Below are positions 1 to 6,766 of a stretch of 6,778 bases of DNA, piece after piece (within the stretch, counting starts at the first letter, position 1; each line of letters starts with the position of its first letter). The stretch comes from an uncultured Mollicutes bacterium (GTDB lineage: Bacteria > Bacillota_I > Bacilli_A > RFN20 > CAG-826): assembly GCA_937893635.1 (NCBI GenBank), contig CALBGF010000055.1, positions 1 through 6,778 on the forward strand. Direction: 5' to 3'. A program made the translations under genes and the position numbers. The notes under the pieces were generated by a model, which had not been told where the DNA came from, did not search any database, and saw nothing but the letters and a program-made list of their open reading frames with translations.

Positions 1-72
1 AGACATGAAAATGTTACAATATTTTGTGATGAAGAAGCTGCTTCATTATTATTAGGAGAAAAAAAGCAATGA
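1..72 (+). CDS. nagB: Probable glucosamine-6-phosphate deaminase, C-terminal 23 residues (partial)
   Basis: Only the 3' end of this gene is in the window. Frame 1 is open from the left edge to a TGA at 70-72. The tail contains HENVTIFCDEEAAS, which resembles the usual C-terminal pattern of NagB (H-x-x-V-T-v-x-x-D-E-x-A-A-S), where the enzyme ends shortly afterwards. NagB converts glucosamine-6-phosphate to fructose-6-phosphate and ammonia in the cytoplasm, directly after NagA in the pathway. The TGA overlaps the nagA start codon in an ATGA arrangement, which indicates translational coupling and an operon. The identification rests on a short tail plus the adjacent nagA, so another sugar-phosphate isomerase-fold protein is possible but less likely. 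Confidence 0.7.
   Translation, partial: RHENVTIFCDEEAASLLLGEKKQ
54..58 (+). promoter_or_regulatory. Ribosome binding site of nagA
   Basis: AGGAG lies inside the end of the upstream coding sequence and is separated by 10 bases from the ATG at 69. It fixes that ATG as the nagA start and shows that nagA is translated both by its own initiation signal and in overlap with the upstream stop codon. Confidence 0.75.
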
Positions 73-1214
73 AAGGTTTTAAAAATGTAACAATATATAA
101 AGAAAATGTAGGCTTAGTGAAAAGTTCTATTCAATTTGAAAATGGAAAAATATCTTCATTTGAAGATGGCGATGATTTATTAAGTTTAGATGATAAACTT
201 ATTGTTGTTCCAGGATTTATTGATGAGCATATTCATGGGGCAAATGGGTCAGATGTAATGTATGCCACAGATAAAGACTTATCTAATGTTGCTAAATCAA
301 TTACTATGGATGGAGTTACATCATTCGTGCCCACTACAATGAGTATGGATATTCCTTCTATAAAAAAAGCCTTAAATGTTATTGGTAATTATTCTAATGA
401 AGCATGCGCTAATGTAATAGGTGCTCATGTTGAAGGACCATTTATATCTAAAAAATATTGTGGAGCGCAAGATCCTAAAAACATTATTAAAGCAGATATT
501 AATACTTTAAAAGATTTAATTGATGCTTCGAATAAGAAAATAAAAATTATAACTATTGCTCCAGAAGAAACTTCTTTAGAAGTAATAGAATATTTAAAAG
601 ATAACAATATTTTAATAAATGCCGGTCATAGTGACGCTAGTGCAATGCAATCTGTTGAAGCATTTAAAAATGGTGTTACTTGTTTAACACATACATATAA
701 CGCTATGCGCGGCATTCATCATCGTGATATTGGCTTATTAGGAGAAGGCTTAATTCATGATGAAATATATACTGAGTTAATTGCGGATTTACATCATGTT
801 TCTGGTGAAGCGATTAAGTTTTTATATCGTAATAAACCAAGTGAAAAAATCATTCTAATAACTGATTCTATGGAAGCAAGATTTTTGCCAAATGGAGAGT
901 ATGAATTAGGTGGACAAAAAGTGTATGTAAAAGATGGAGTTGCAACTTTAAAAAGTGGCGTTCTAGCCGGCTCTGTTTTACATATGAATGAAGGAATAAA
1001 AAATGTTAAAGATGTTTTAGGTATTTCCCTAATTGAAGCAATAGATATGGCTACTAAAAATGTCGCAAACCACTTAGGATTAACGAATAAAGGCGGCATT
1101 GCTATTGGTAAAGATGCTGATTTAACGATTATTGATGAAAATTTAAATGTTTATATGACAATTGTAAATGGAAAAATTGTATATCAAAAGGAGAACATTA
1201 TTAATGAAAAATAA
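69..1214 (+). CDS. nagA: N-acetylglucosamine-6-phosphate deacetylase
   Basis: This cytoplasmic metal-dependent amidohydrolase removes acetate from GlcNAc-6-phosphate to give glucosamine-6-phosphate, the NagB substrate. The 381 residues match the usual family length of about 380-400. Visible landmarks in order: the PGFIDEHIHG metal-site segment with His54 and His56; VEGPFIS with metal ligand Glu122; AGHSDA with His187; LTHTYNAM with His208; ADLHHV with the conserved substrate-side His243; LITDSM with the expected catalytic Asp266; and LAGSVLHM at 299-306. The C-terminal beta segment (GKDADLTIID) is the typical end of amidohydrolases. No key residue is missing, so the enzyme should be active. 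The start at 69 is supported by the upstream AGGAG. The 3' end overlaps the next gene by 11 bases. The HxH motif follows the Bacillus-type enzymes rather than the E. coli form that lacks it. Confidence 0.95.
   Translation: MKGFKNVTIYKENVGLVKSSIQFENGKISSFEDGDDLLSLDDKLIVVPGFIDEHIHGANGSDVMYATDKDLSNVAKSITMDGVTSFVPTTMSMDIPSIKKALNVIGNYSNEACANVIGAHVEGPFISKKYCGAQDPKNIIKADINTLKDLIDASNKKIKIITIAPEETSLEVIEYLKDNNILINAGHSDASAMQSVEAFKNGVTCLTHTYNAMRGIHHRDIGLLGEGLIHDEIYTELIADLHHVSGEAIKFLYRNKPSEKIILITDSMEARFLPNGEYELGGQKVYVKDGVATLKSGVLAGSVLHMNEGIKNVKDVLGISLIEAIDMATKNVANHLGLTNKGGIAIGKDADLTIIDENLNVYMTIVNGKIVYQKENIINEK
1186..1193 (+). promoter_or_regulatory. Ribosome binding site that decides the lipoprotein start
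   Basis: AAAAGGAG sits within the last codons of nagA, 10 bases before the ATG at 1204. An in-frame ATG at 1168 gives a longer reading frame, but it has no comparable site upstream and would put charged residues (MEKLYIKRR) in front of the signal peptide. The ATG at 1204 is therefore chosen. Confidence 0.8.
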
Positions 1215-2667
1215 AAAGATATTACTAATACCAATTGCTTGTATGTTGTTTAGTTGTAACAGTTCGCTTAAACCATTAGAATATGATAAAGAAGTTAAAT
1301 TAAATCAAAAAGAAAATTATACTTATAAAGAAAAAAGTTTTAGAGAAATCCCAACTGACTTAACTGATTCTATTAACTTGACTTATGAACTAAGTGAAGA
1401 TAAGACATATTATATTGTTTCAGATAATAATCATGAATTCTCAAGTAATACTTTAGTAATTCCTGAAAAGTATAATGGTTTACCAGTTCAAGAAATTGCT
1501 ACTGAAGGATTTACTGAACGTAATTGGTTACATACAGTTTATATTCCTAAATCAATTAAAAAAATTGGTGATGGTGCGTTTAATGGCTCTAATATTAAAA
1601 CACTTTATTTTGATGCAGAAAATGTCACTGATTTTAATGCTAAAAACTGGGTATTTTATCCCGCTCCAGGGCAAGTTATGGATGTTTATTTTGGAAAAAA
1701 TGTTTTAAAAATACCTAATCGTATGTTTTTCCCTCTTACTACTAATCCATCCATTTTACCAAATGTAAGAAATGTTTATTTTTCTAGTGAATCAAAAATT
1801 AGTTCAATCGGTGATTATGCTTTTTATCGATTAAACACAATTACTGAATTAAGTTTACCAGATTCGATAACATCAATTGGCGATTATGCTTTTTATGAAT
1901 GCGGTATAAAGGAATTAATATTGCCAACTAAATTAGAAAGTATTGGAAAAAACGCTTTTGCTTTTAGTGAGCTTGCACACATTAAATTTAATGGTGATTT
2001 AAAAGAAATCAATGAAAAGGCATTTTTAAATAATGAAAACCTTATTGAAGTTGATTTATCTAATACTGATGTAAAAACAATTAAAGGTATGTCATTTTCT
2101 TCATGCAGCAAATTAAAAAATCTTTATTTTAATGTTGATGTTGTTGCAATTGAAAAAGAAGCTTTTATGGATTGTGGTAGTTTAAATGTTTTGGTTTTAC
2201 CTAATAATTTAGTAAGTATTGGTGAGAAAGCATTTAAAAACTGCAATAATTTAGAACAATTAAAACTAAATAAATCTTTAAAAACATTAGGAAATGAAGC
2301 ATTCGCTAACGCTATTAATGTTAACAAACTTGTCATTGAGTCAACACATTTAAATGACTTGACTAATGGTAATAAAGTGTTTGATAGTTTTTCTAATAAT
2401 TCTAAGAATGCCATTGTTATATTTACAAAAGGCGTTACTTACATCCCATCACATTTATTTTTCTCTAGTGCTGAATCTAGTAAAACACCAGTTATTAAGC
2501 AATTGATTTTATCAACATCAATTGAAACTATTGGTGATTATGCTTTCTTTTATATGGATATTAATAATGTCGATTATTTAGGACAAAAAAATTCATTTAA
2601 TAAGATTGATATTCAAGAACATAATGAAGGAATTAAAAATGTTACTATGCATAAGGAGGAAAAATAA
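1204..2667 (+). CDS. BspA-type leucine-rich-repeat surface lipoprotein
   Basis: From the ATG at 1204 the protein has 487 residues. It begins with a lipoprotein signal peptide: MKNKK, a hydrophobic stretch, then the lipobox LFSC, so Cys18 would be lipidated and the mature protein held on the outer face of the membrane. A linker of about 70 residues follows, then a long array of LRR_5/BspA-type repeats (about residues 88-453). These recognise as I-G-(D/E/K)-x-A-F followed by L-x-x-L-x-L-P. Clear units include SIGDYAFY (201-208 and 224-231), SIGKNAFAF, SIGEKAFKNC and TIGDYAFFY (442-450). No enzymatic domain is visible. BspA-like repeats are known from adhesins and other protein- or host-binding surface proteins, but the partner here is unknown. 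The gene overlaps nagA by 11 bases and the GH84 gene by one base, so it is embedded in the GlcNAc operon. A role in substrate capture, adhesion or display of the glycosidase is inference. Phe at position -2 of the lipobox is not the commonest choice. Confidence 0.85.
   Translation: MKNKKILLIPIACMLFSCNSSLKPLEYDKEVKLNQKENYTYKEKSFREIPTDLTDSINLTYELSEDKTYYIVSDNNHEFSSNTLVIPEKYNGLPVQEIATEGFTERNWLHTVYIPKSIKKIGDGAFNGSNIKTLYFDAENVTDFNAKNWVFYPAPGQVMDVYFGKNVLKIPNRMFFPLTTNPSILPNVRNVYFSSESKISSIGDYAFYRLNTITELSLPDSITSIGDYAFYECGIKELILPTKLESIGKNAFAFSELAHIKFNGDLKEINEKAFLNNENLIEVDLSNTDVKTIKGMSFSSCSKLKNLYFNVDVVAIEKEAFMDCGSLNVLVLPNNLVSIGEKAFKNCNNLEQLKLNKSLKTLGNEAFANAINVNKLVIESTHLNDLTNGNKVFDSFSNNSKNAIVIFTKGVTYIPSHLFFSSAESSKTPVIKQLILSTSIETIGDYAFFYMDINNVDYLGQKNSFNKIDIQEHNEGIKNVTMHKEEK
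1804..1896 (+). repeat. Near-identical LRR motif DNA repeat (two copies, with a third, more diverged copy at 2527-2553)
   Basis: The 24-base segments at 1804-1827 and 1873-1896 both encode SIGDYAFY and differ at only two third-codon positions. Their 69-base offset equals 23 codons, one LRR_5 unit. A related segment at 2527-2553 encodes TIGDYAFFY near the end of the array. The pattern fits repeat-unit duplication inside the gene. The rest of each unit has diverged. Confidence 0.8.
2653..2660 (+). promoter_or_regulatory. Strong ribosome binding site of the GH84 gene
   Basis: AAGGAGGA is an almost complete anti-Shine-Dalgarno match, 6 bases before the ATG at 2667. It lies within the final codons of the lipoprotein gene, whose TAA shares one base with the start codon (TAATG). 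This supports efficient, coupled translation of the secreted enzyme. Confidence 0.85.
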
Positions 2668-5399
2668 TGAAAAAGAATTTTTATAAATGTCTATTTGTTT
2701 TGCCTTTATTTTCTAGTTTAACTATAGGAAATACTTATGCAAAAGAAAATGTCAAACCTCATAAACAAATTGATCAAGAAAGTAATGAATATGAAATATA
2801 TCCAAATCCACAAGAAATAACTTATGGAACTAAGGAATTAAAACTTACTAGTAATGTTAAAGTGTTTTTTGAAGAAAATATTGACATTTATACGCAAAAT
2901 AAAGCAATGGATGTTTTGTCTCTTAAAAATGTAAAAGCTAGCAAATCAACTTTTGTTAATAATAGTGATATAACAACGCTTAATGTTGGTATTTATGGAA
3001 GTAACAAAGAAGTAGATATGTCTTTAAAAAATAAAGATTTATCTTATATTACTAACAAATATGATAGTTATTATCTTAATATAAGTGAATCATCAATCAC
3101 AATTTTAGGAAAAGATAGTGATAGTTGTTTTTATGGATTATCAACTTTAGAATTGATTTTTGAACAAACAAATAACACTATTAAAGAATTAGAAATCAAA
3201 GATTATAGTGATTCTATGTATCGTGGTTTTATTGAAGGATATTATGGTATACCTTGGACAAGTGAAGAACGCAAAGAATTAATGCGCTTTGGATCTAAAT
3301 TTAAAAGTAATATTTATATTTATGCACCTAAAGATGATTCGTATCATAGTACCAACTGGCGTGGATTATATTCTGAAAATGATTTAAAGATTTTAAAAAG
3401 TCAAATTGAAGTAGGACGCCAAACTAAAACTCGTTTTGCTTGGGCAATTCACCCATTTATGTCTAGTAAGATAACTGAAGAGAATTATAGTGAAGGTTTA
3501 AAAGCAATAAAAGCAAAATTCAATCAAATTTATGATGCTGGAGTTCGTCAATTCGTTGTTTCAGCGGATGATATTGAAGCAACATTAGGTGAAGCAACAT
3601 TTGCAAGTCTTCATACTAAATTATTAAACGATTTAGCGATTTGGGCAAAAGAAAAAGGAGATTGCTATAACTTAATCTTTGTTCCAAGTTCTTATTGTTA
3701 TTTATCTAATACTCGTTTAAAAGTGGACTTAGAAAGCTACTATAAATATCTTATGCAAGATTTAGATGAAACGATTCAAATTATGTGGACCGGTAATGAT
3801 GTATGTAGTAAGGTTTCTACTGGAAAATTCCAAGAATTTACCGCATTAACTAATCGAAAACCATTTATGTGGTTAAACTGGCCAGTTAACGACTATGCTC
3901 AATCACGTTTATTAATGGGAAAAGGAGAAGTTTTAGATAAATCTTATGCTGATGAAGAAGTTGAATTTAGCGGAATAGTAACTAACCCAATGCAACAAGC
4001 TGAACCATCAAAACTTTCTATTTTTGCTATTTGTGATTATGCTTGGAATACTAAAAAATTTGATATGAATCAAAGCTACGCTGACTCATTTAAATATATT
4101 GAGAGCAAAGAAACTGAGGCATTTAAAGAAATAGCAAGTCATTTAACAAATACTAATTTATATGAAGGCGAATATTTTGAAGAAGGAACCACTTTAAGAA
4201 GATTAATTAACAATTATAAAATAGATTTAAGAAGTGGCGATGACGTAACTAATCGCGTCAATGCATTAATTGAATATTATCAAAAATTAGAAGAATATAC
4301 TGATAATTTTATCAATAATGCCGAAAATAGAGAACTTGTGGAAATTATGAAACCATGGATTTTAAGTATTAAAGATGCCGCTAGAGCAAGTTGTTTATAT
4401 TTGGATATGATGTATAATGAAACAAAATATACCAAAGATCAATTAAAACAAAAATTAGATTCCGCAAATGCAATCTATAACGATGCTTTTAATCACAAAG
4501 CACCAGTCTTAAATGCAATTAACTATAACATTGATTATAAAAATGTCGATGTTGGTGTTGTTGTTTTAACACCATTCTTAAACGAATTAAAATATGCGGC
4601 AAATGACCAAATTAAATTAGCAATTGGTGAGCCAACTGGTATTGTTTATAGTGGGTTTAATGGAATTTACCAAGGCGACATCAATAATATTTGGGATGAT
4701 GATGAATCAACTTACTGTTGGTTTAATGATTATCCAAGTAATGATGCTTTTATTAGACTTGATTATGGTGAAGTAAAATCTATTTATAATGTAAAAATAC
4801 TATTTGGTAACGCTAATGGAAATACTGATTGGATGAGAGGAACATTAGAATATTCTTTAGATGCTAAAACATTTACCAAATTAGCGGATATCAATAGCGC
4901 TGAAGTATTAGTAAGTTTAAATGAACCTATTCAAGCTAGATTCTTAAGACTTAATAATAAAGGAACAACTACTTGGGTGGCTATTAAAGAAATATCAATT
5001 AATAAGATGTCAATCGTAACAGAAGGTTTACCATTTATTAACGCTAACGATAGTGATGCTAGTAAAATGATGGATGGAGACTTAAATACTTATGCTTGGT
5101 ATGATTGGAAGAGCCCAGTCGGATCTTATATCTTGATTGATTTTGCTGAATTAAAAAAAGTAAGTAAAATAGAATTCTATCAAGGATGTGATGATCATCC
5201 ATATGATTATTTTGAAAGTATAACATTCTATTATTCTATTGATAATATCAATTACATAAAAATTGGTGAAGATAGTTATGAAAGTGTATTAGATATAGTT
5301 ATTAGCCTAGATACGTCAATTAATGCTCGTTTTATTAAAATTGTTTCTAACAAAATAAATGGAAATGGTGTAACGATTCGTGAAATTGTAGTTTCTTAA
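2667..5399 (+). CDS. Secreted GH84 beta-N-acetylglucosaminidase (NagJ/O-GlcNAcase-like) with two F5/8-type C modules
   Basis: This 910-residue exported glycosidase should release terminal beta-linked GlcNAc from glycans or O-GlcNAc-modified proteins. Residues 1-25 form a Sec signal peptide with a plausible cleavage after TYA. Residues about 40-180 resemble the N-terminal alpha/beta domain found before GH20 and GH84 barrels (YPNPQEITYG opening, FYGLSTLELI). The GH84 barrel begins at YRGFIEGYYGIPW (185-197). The catalytic aspartate pair of GH84 substrate-assisted hydrolysis is Asp301-Asp302 in VVSADDIEA. Further barrel landmarks are IMWTGNDV (372-379), NWPVNDY (404-410), and the TNPMQQAEPSK and CDYAWNT segments (439-462). 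A helical region follows to about 640. Two discoidin/CBM32-like modules occupy about 643-778 and 782-910, each with aromatic-rich D(D/G)D-x-x-T-Y-x-W-(F/Y) segments and an ARF-(L/I) strand near the end. No LPXTG motif or C-terminal membrane segment is seen, so the enzyme is free or held non-covalently. Activity on hyaluronan is a frequent database label but less likely than exo-GlcNAcase. The exact substrate cannot be read from sequence. Confidence 0.93.
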   Translation: MKKNFYKCLFVLPLFSSLTIGNTYAKENVKPHKQIDQESNEYEIYPNPQEITYGTKELKLTSNVKVFFEENIDIYTQNKAMDVLSLKNVKASKSTFVNNSDITTLNVGIYGSNKEVDMSLKNKDLSYITNKYDSYYLNISESSITILGKDSDSCFYGLSTLELIFEQTNNTIKELEIKDYSDSMYRGFIEGYYGIPWTSEERKELMRFGSKFKSNIYIYAPKDDSYHSTNWRGLYSENDLKILKSQIEVGRQTKTRFAWAIHPFMSSKITEENYSEGLKAIKAKFNQIYDAGVRQFVVSADDIEATLGEATFASLHTKLLNDLAIWAKEKGDCYNLIFVPSSYCYLSNTRLKVDLESYYKYLMQDLDETIQIMWTGNDVCSKVSTGKFQEFTALTNRKPFMWLNWPVNDYAQSRLLMGKGEVLDKSYADEEVEFSGIVTNPMQQAEPSKLSIFAICDYAWNTKKFDMNQSYADSFKYIESKETEAFKEIASHLTNTNLYEGEYFEEGTTLRRLINNYKIDLRSGDDVTNRVNALIEYYQKLEEYTDNFINNAENRELVEIMKPWILSIKDAARASCLYLDMMYNETKYTKDQLKQKLDSANAIYNDAFNHKAPVLNAINYNIDYKNVDVGVVVLTPFLNELKYAANDQIKLAIGEPTGIVYSGFNGIYQGDINNIWDDDESTYCWFNDYPSNDAFIRLDYGEVKSIYNVKILFGNANGNTDWMRGTLEYSLDAKTFTKLADINSAEVLVSLNEPIQARFLRLNNKGTTTWVAIKEISINKMSIVTEGLPFINANDSDASKMMDGDLNTYAWYDWKSPVGSYILIDFAELKKVSKIEFYQGCDDHPYDYFESITFYYSIDNINYIKIGEDSYESVLDIVISLDTSINARFIKIVSNKINGNGVTIREIVVS

Positions 5400-5411
5400 T
5401 AATTAATTAAT

Positions 5412-5450
5412 AAAGCAACTTGAATGTTTAATAAGCAAGTTGCTTTTTTT
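5412..5450 (+). terminator. Intrinsic terminator of the nag-GH84 operon
   Basis: AAAGCAACTTG (5412-5422) pairs perfectly with CAAGTTGCTTT (5436-5446) around a 13-base loop, and the 3' arm runs into a seven-T tract (5444-5450). It starts 12 bases after the GH84 stop codon. Its position marks the end of the operon and separates it from glyA. Confidence 0.92.
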
Positions 5451-5469
5451 AAAACTGAATAATATACAT

Positions 5470-5510
5470 TATAATAATGTTAAGGCAATTTATATTATGT
5501 AACATATAAT
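5470..5510 (+). promoter_or_regulatory. Candidate promoter region of glyA
   Basis: The 84 bases between the terminator and glyA are almost pure A+T and contain two exact TATAAT hexamers, at 5470-5475 and 5505-5510. Neither has a good TTGACA-like -35 box: TTTTAA lies 17 bases before the first and TTAAGG 19 bases before the second. The second would start transcription near 5517, leaving a short leader of under 20 bases. The first would give a leader of about 50 bases. No riboswitch-like structure fits in this space. A promoter is expected here because of the terminator, but which hexamer is used is undecided. Confidence 0.45.
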
Positions 5511-5519
5511 TATATAAAT

Positions 5520-5524
5520 AGGAG
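5520..5524 (+). promoter_or_regulatory. Ribosome binding site of glyA
   Basis: AGGAG lies 10 bases before the ATG at 5535, the same spacing as seen for nagA and the lipoprotein gene, and supports this start. Confidence 0.75.
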
Positions 5525-5534
5525 AATAATTGTT

Positions 5535-6746
5535 ATGGATAAAGAAATATTTGATTTAATTGATTTAGAAACAAAAAGACAAAATGAAGGCATTGAACTA
5601 ATTGCTTCTGAAAACTATGCTAGTAAAGATGTTCGTATGGCTTGTGGTTCAATATTAACTAATAAATACGCTGAAGGATATCCTAATCACCGATATTATG
5701 GTGGGTGTAAATATATTGATGAGATTGAACAACTTGCGATTAATCGCGCTTGTGAATTATTTGGCGCAAAATACGCTAATGTGCAACCACATAGTGGATC
5801 TCAAGCCAATGCTGCAGCATATCGTGCTTTATTGCCTAATGGTGGCAAAATATTAAGTTTAGTGCTTAATGATGGAGGTCACTTAACTCATGGTAGTCCA
5901 GTCAGTTTTTCTTCCCATTTATATAACTTTATTCATTATCCATTAGATGAAAACGGACATTTAAATTATGATAATATTTTAGCTATTGCTAAGAAAGAGA
6001 AACCAGATCTTATCCTAGCGGGATATAGTGCTTATCCTTATGCAATTGATTTTAAACGTATTAAAGAAATTGCTGATGAAGTACATTGCTATTTTATGGT
6101 AGATATGGCCCATATTGCGGGTTTAATTGCCGCTAATTTACATCAAAATCCTGTTCCTTATGCGGATATTATAACATCTACAACTCATAAAACACTTCGT
6201 GGACCACGCGGAGGTTTAATTTTAACCAATAACGAAACTTTAATTAAAAAGATTAATAGTGCTATCTTCCCTTATTATCAAGGTGGACCATTAGAACATA
6301 TTATTGCCGGAAAAGCTATTTGTTTTAAAGAAGCTCAAAGCGAAGAGTTTGAAATTTATGCTAAAAATGTTATTGAAAATACTAAGACGTGCCAAGAGAC
6401 ATTAAGTTGTTTAGGCGCAATTACTAGTAAAACAGATAATCATTTGTTTTTATTAAATACTTTAGATAGTTATAATCTAACGGGATTAGAAGCGCAAATA
6501 TTATTAGAAAGCATTGGTATTACCACTAATAAAAATATGATACCTAATGATAAACTTACCCCAAAAGAAACTAGTGGTTTAAGAATTGGCTTTGCGGCGA
6601 TTACAACTAGAGGATGCAATAAGGAAGACGCTATTAAAATTGGTGAACTAATTCATAAAGTATTAAGTAAAAACATTAGTGAAGAAAAAGCAAAAAATGA
6701 AGTTTATTCCTTAACGAAATCTTGGAAAAAAATCGAAAACATTTAA
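5535..6746 (+). CDS. glyA: Serine hydroxymethyltransferase
   Basis: This cytoplasmic PLP enzyme interconverts serine plus tetrahydrofolate and glycine plus 5,10-methylene-tetrahydrofolate, supplying one-carbon units. It has 403 residues, slightly short of the usual 410-420. Hallmarks: IELIASENYAS (20-30), NKYAEGYPNHRYYGG (43-57), QPHSGSQANAAAY (84-96), GGHLTHGSPV (114-123), VDMAHIAGL (189-197) with cofactor-binding Asp190 and His193, and TTHKTLRGPRGG (216-227) with the PLP Schiff-base lysine at 219. GLRIG contains the substrate-carboxylate arginine at 350. Some normally conserved spots differ: GFAAITTRG instead of the usual GTPAITTRG, FPYYQGGPLEH instead of FPGxQGGPLxH, SPVSFSS instead of SPVNFSG. 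None removes a catalytic residue, so it should be functional. It is transcribed separately from the nag operon but probably together with the gene beyond the right edge. Confidence 0.96.
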   Translation: MDKEIFDLIDLETKRQNEGIELIASENYASKDVRMACGSILTNKYAEGYPNHRYYGGCKYIDEIEQLAINRACELFGAKYANVQPHSGSQANAAAYRALLPNGGKILSLVLNDGGHLTHGSPVSFSSHLYNFIHYPLDENGHLNYDNILAIAKKEKPDLILAGYSAYPYAIDFKRIKEIADEVHCYFMVDMAHIAGLIAANLHQNPVPYADIITSTTHKTLRGPRGGLILTNNETLIKKINSAIFPYYQGGPLEHIIAGKAICFKEAQSEEFEIYAKNVIENTKTCQETLSCLGAITSKTDNHLFLLNTLDSYNLTGLEAQILLESIGITTNKNMIPNDKLTPKETSGLRIGFAAITTRGCNKEDAIKIGELIHKVLSKNISEEKAKNEVYSLTKSWKKIENI

Positions 6747-6759
6747 TGAAACCGCTATT

Positions 6760-6766
6760 AAAGGAG
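6760..6766 (+). promoter_or_regulatory. Ribosome binding site for a gene starting at or just past the right edge
   Basis: AAAGGAG lies 14 bases after the glyA stop, with 12 bases left before the window ends. Every gene here starts 6-10 bases after such a site, and no start codon occurs in those 12 bases, so the next start is probably at or within a few bases of 6779. This implies co-transcription with glyA, as no terminator lies between. An alternative is an ORF starting at the ATG at 6746-6748 (TAATG overlap with the glyA stop; MKPLLKERHKK, open to the edge), but that ATG has no ribosome binding site of its own. Confidence 0.6.

Noticed and set aside
8..100. Similar A+T-rich strings near 8-24 and 81-100 (AAAATGTTACAATAT / AAAATGTAACAATAT) suggesting a direct repeat
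   Set aside because: Both encode an NVTI(F/Y) stretch in two unrelated coding sequences. The match is short, and chance is likely in such A+T-rich codons.
425..1099. Minus-strand open frames of 60 and 101 codons inside nagA
   Set aside because: They lie opposite a clearly conserved enzyme gene, have no recognisable protein motifs and are shadows of its codon pattern.
1168..1203. Longer N-terminus for the LRR lipoprotein starting at the ATG at 1168
   Set aside because: It has no ribosome binding site, extends the overlap with nagA to 47 bases and places charged residues before an otherwise normal lipoprotein signal peptide. The ATG at 1204 has AAAAGGAG at the right distance.
1475..2414. Open frames of 72-96 codons on both strands inside the LRR gene
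   Set aside because: They mirror the repetitive LRR coding sequence, show no family features and lack convincing starts.
5491..5511. Imperfect palindrome around TATGTAACATA as an operator for glyA
   Set aside because: Only a 5-bp arm pairs perfectly, flanked by mismatches, in nearly pure A+T sequence where such symmetry is expected by chance.
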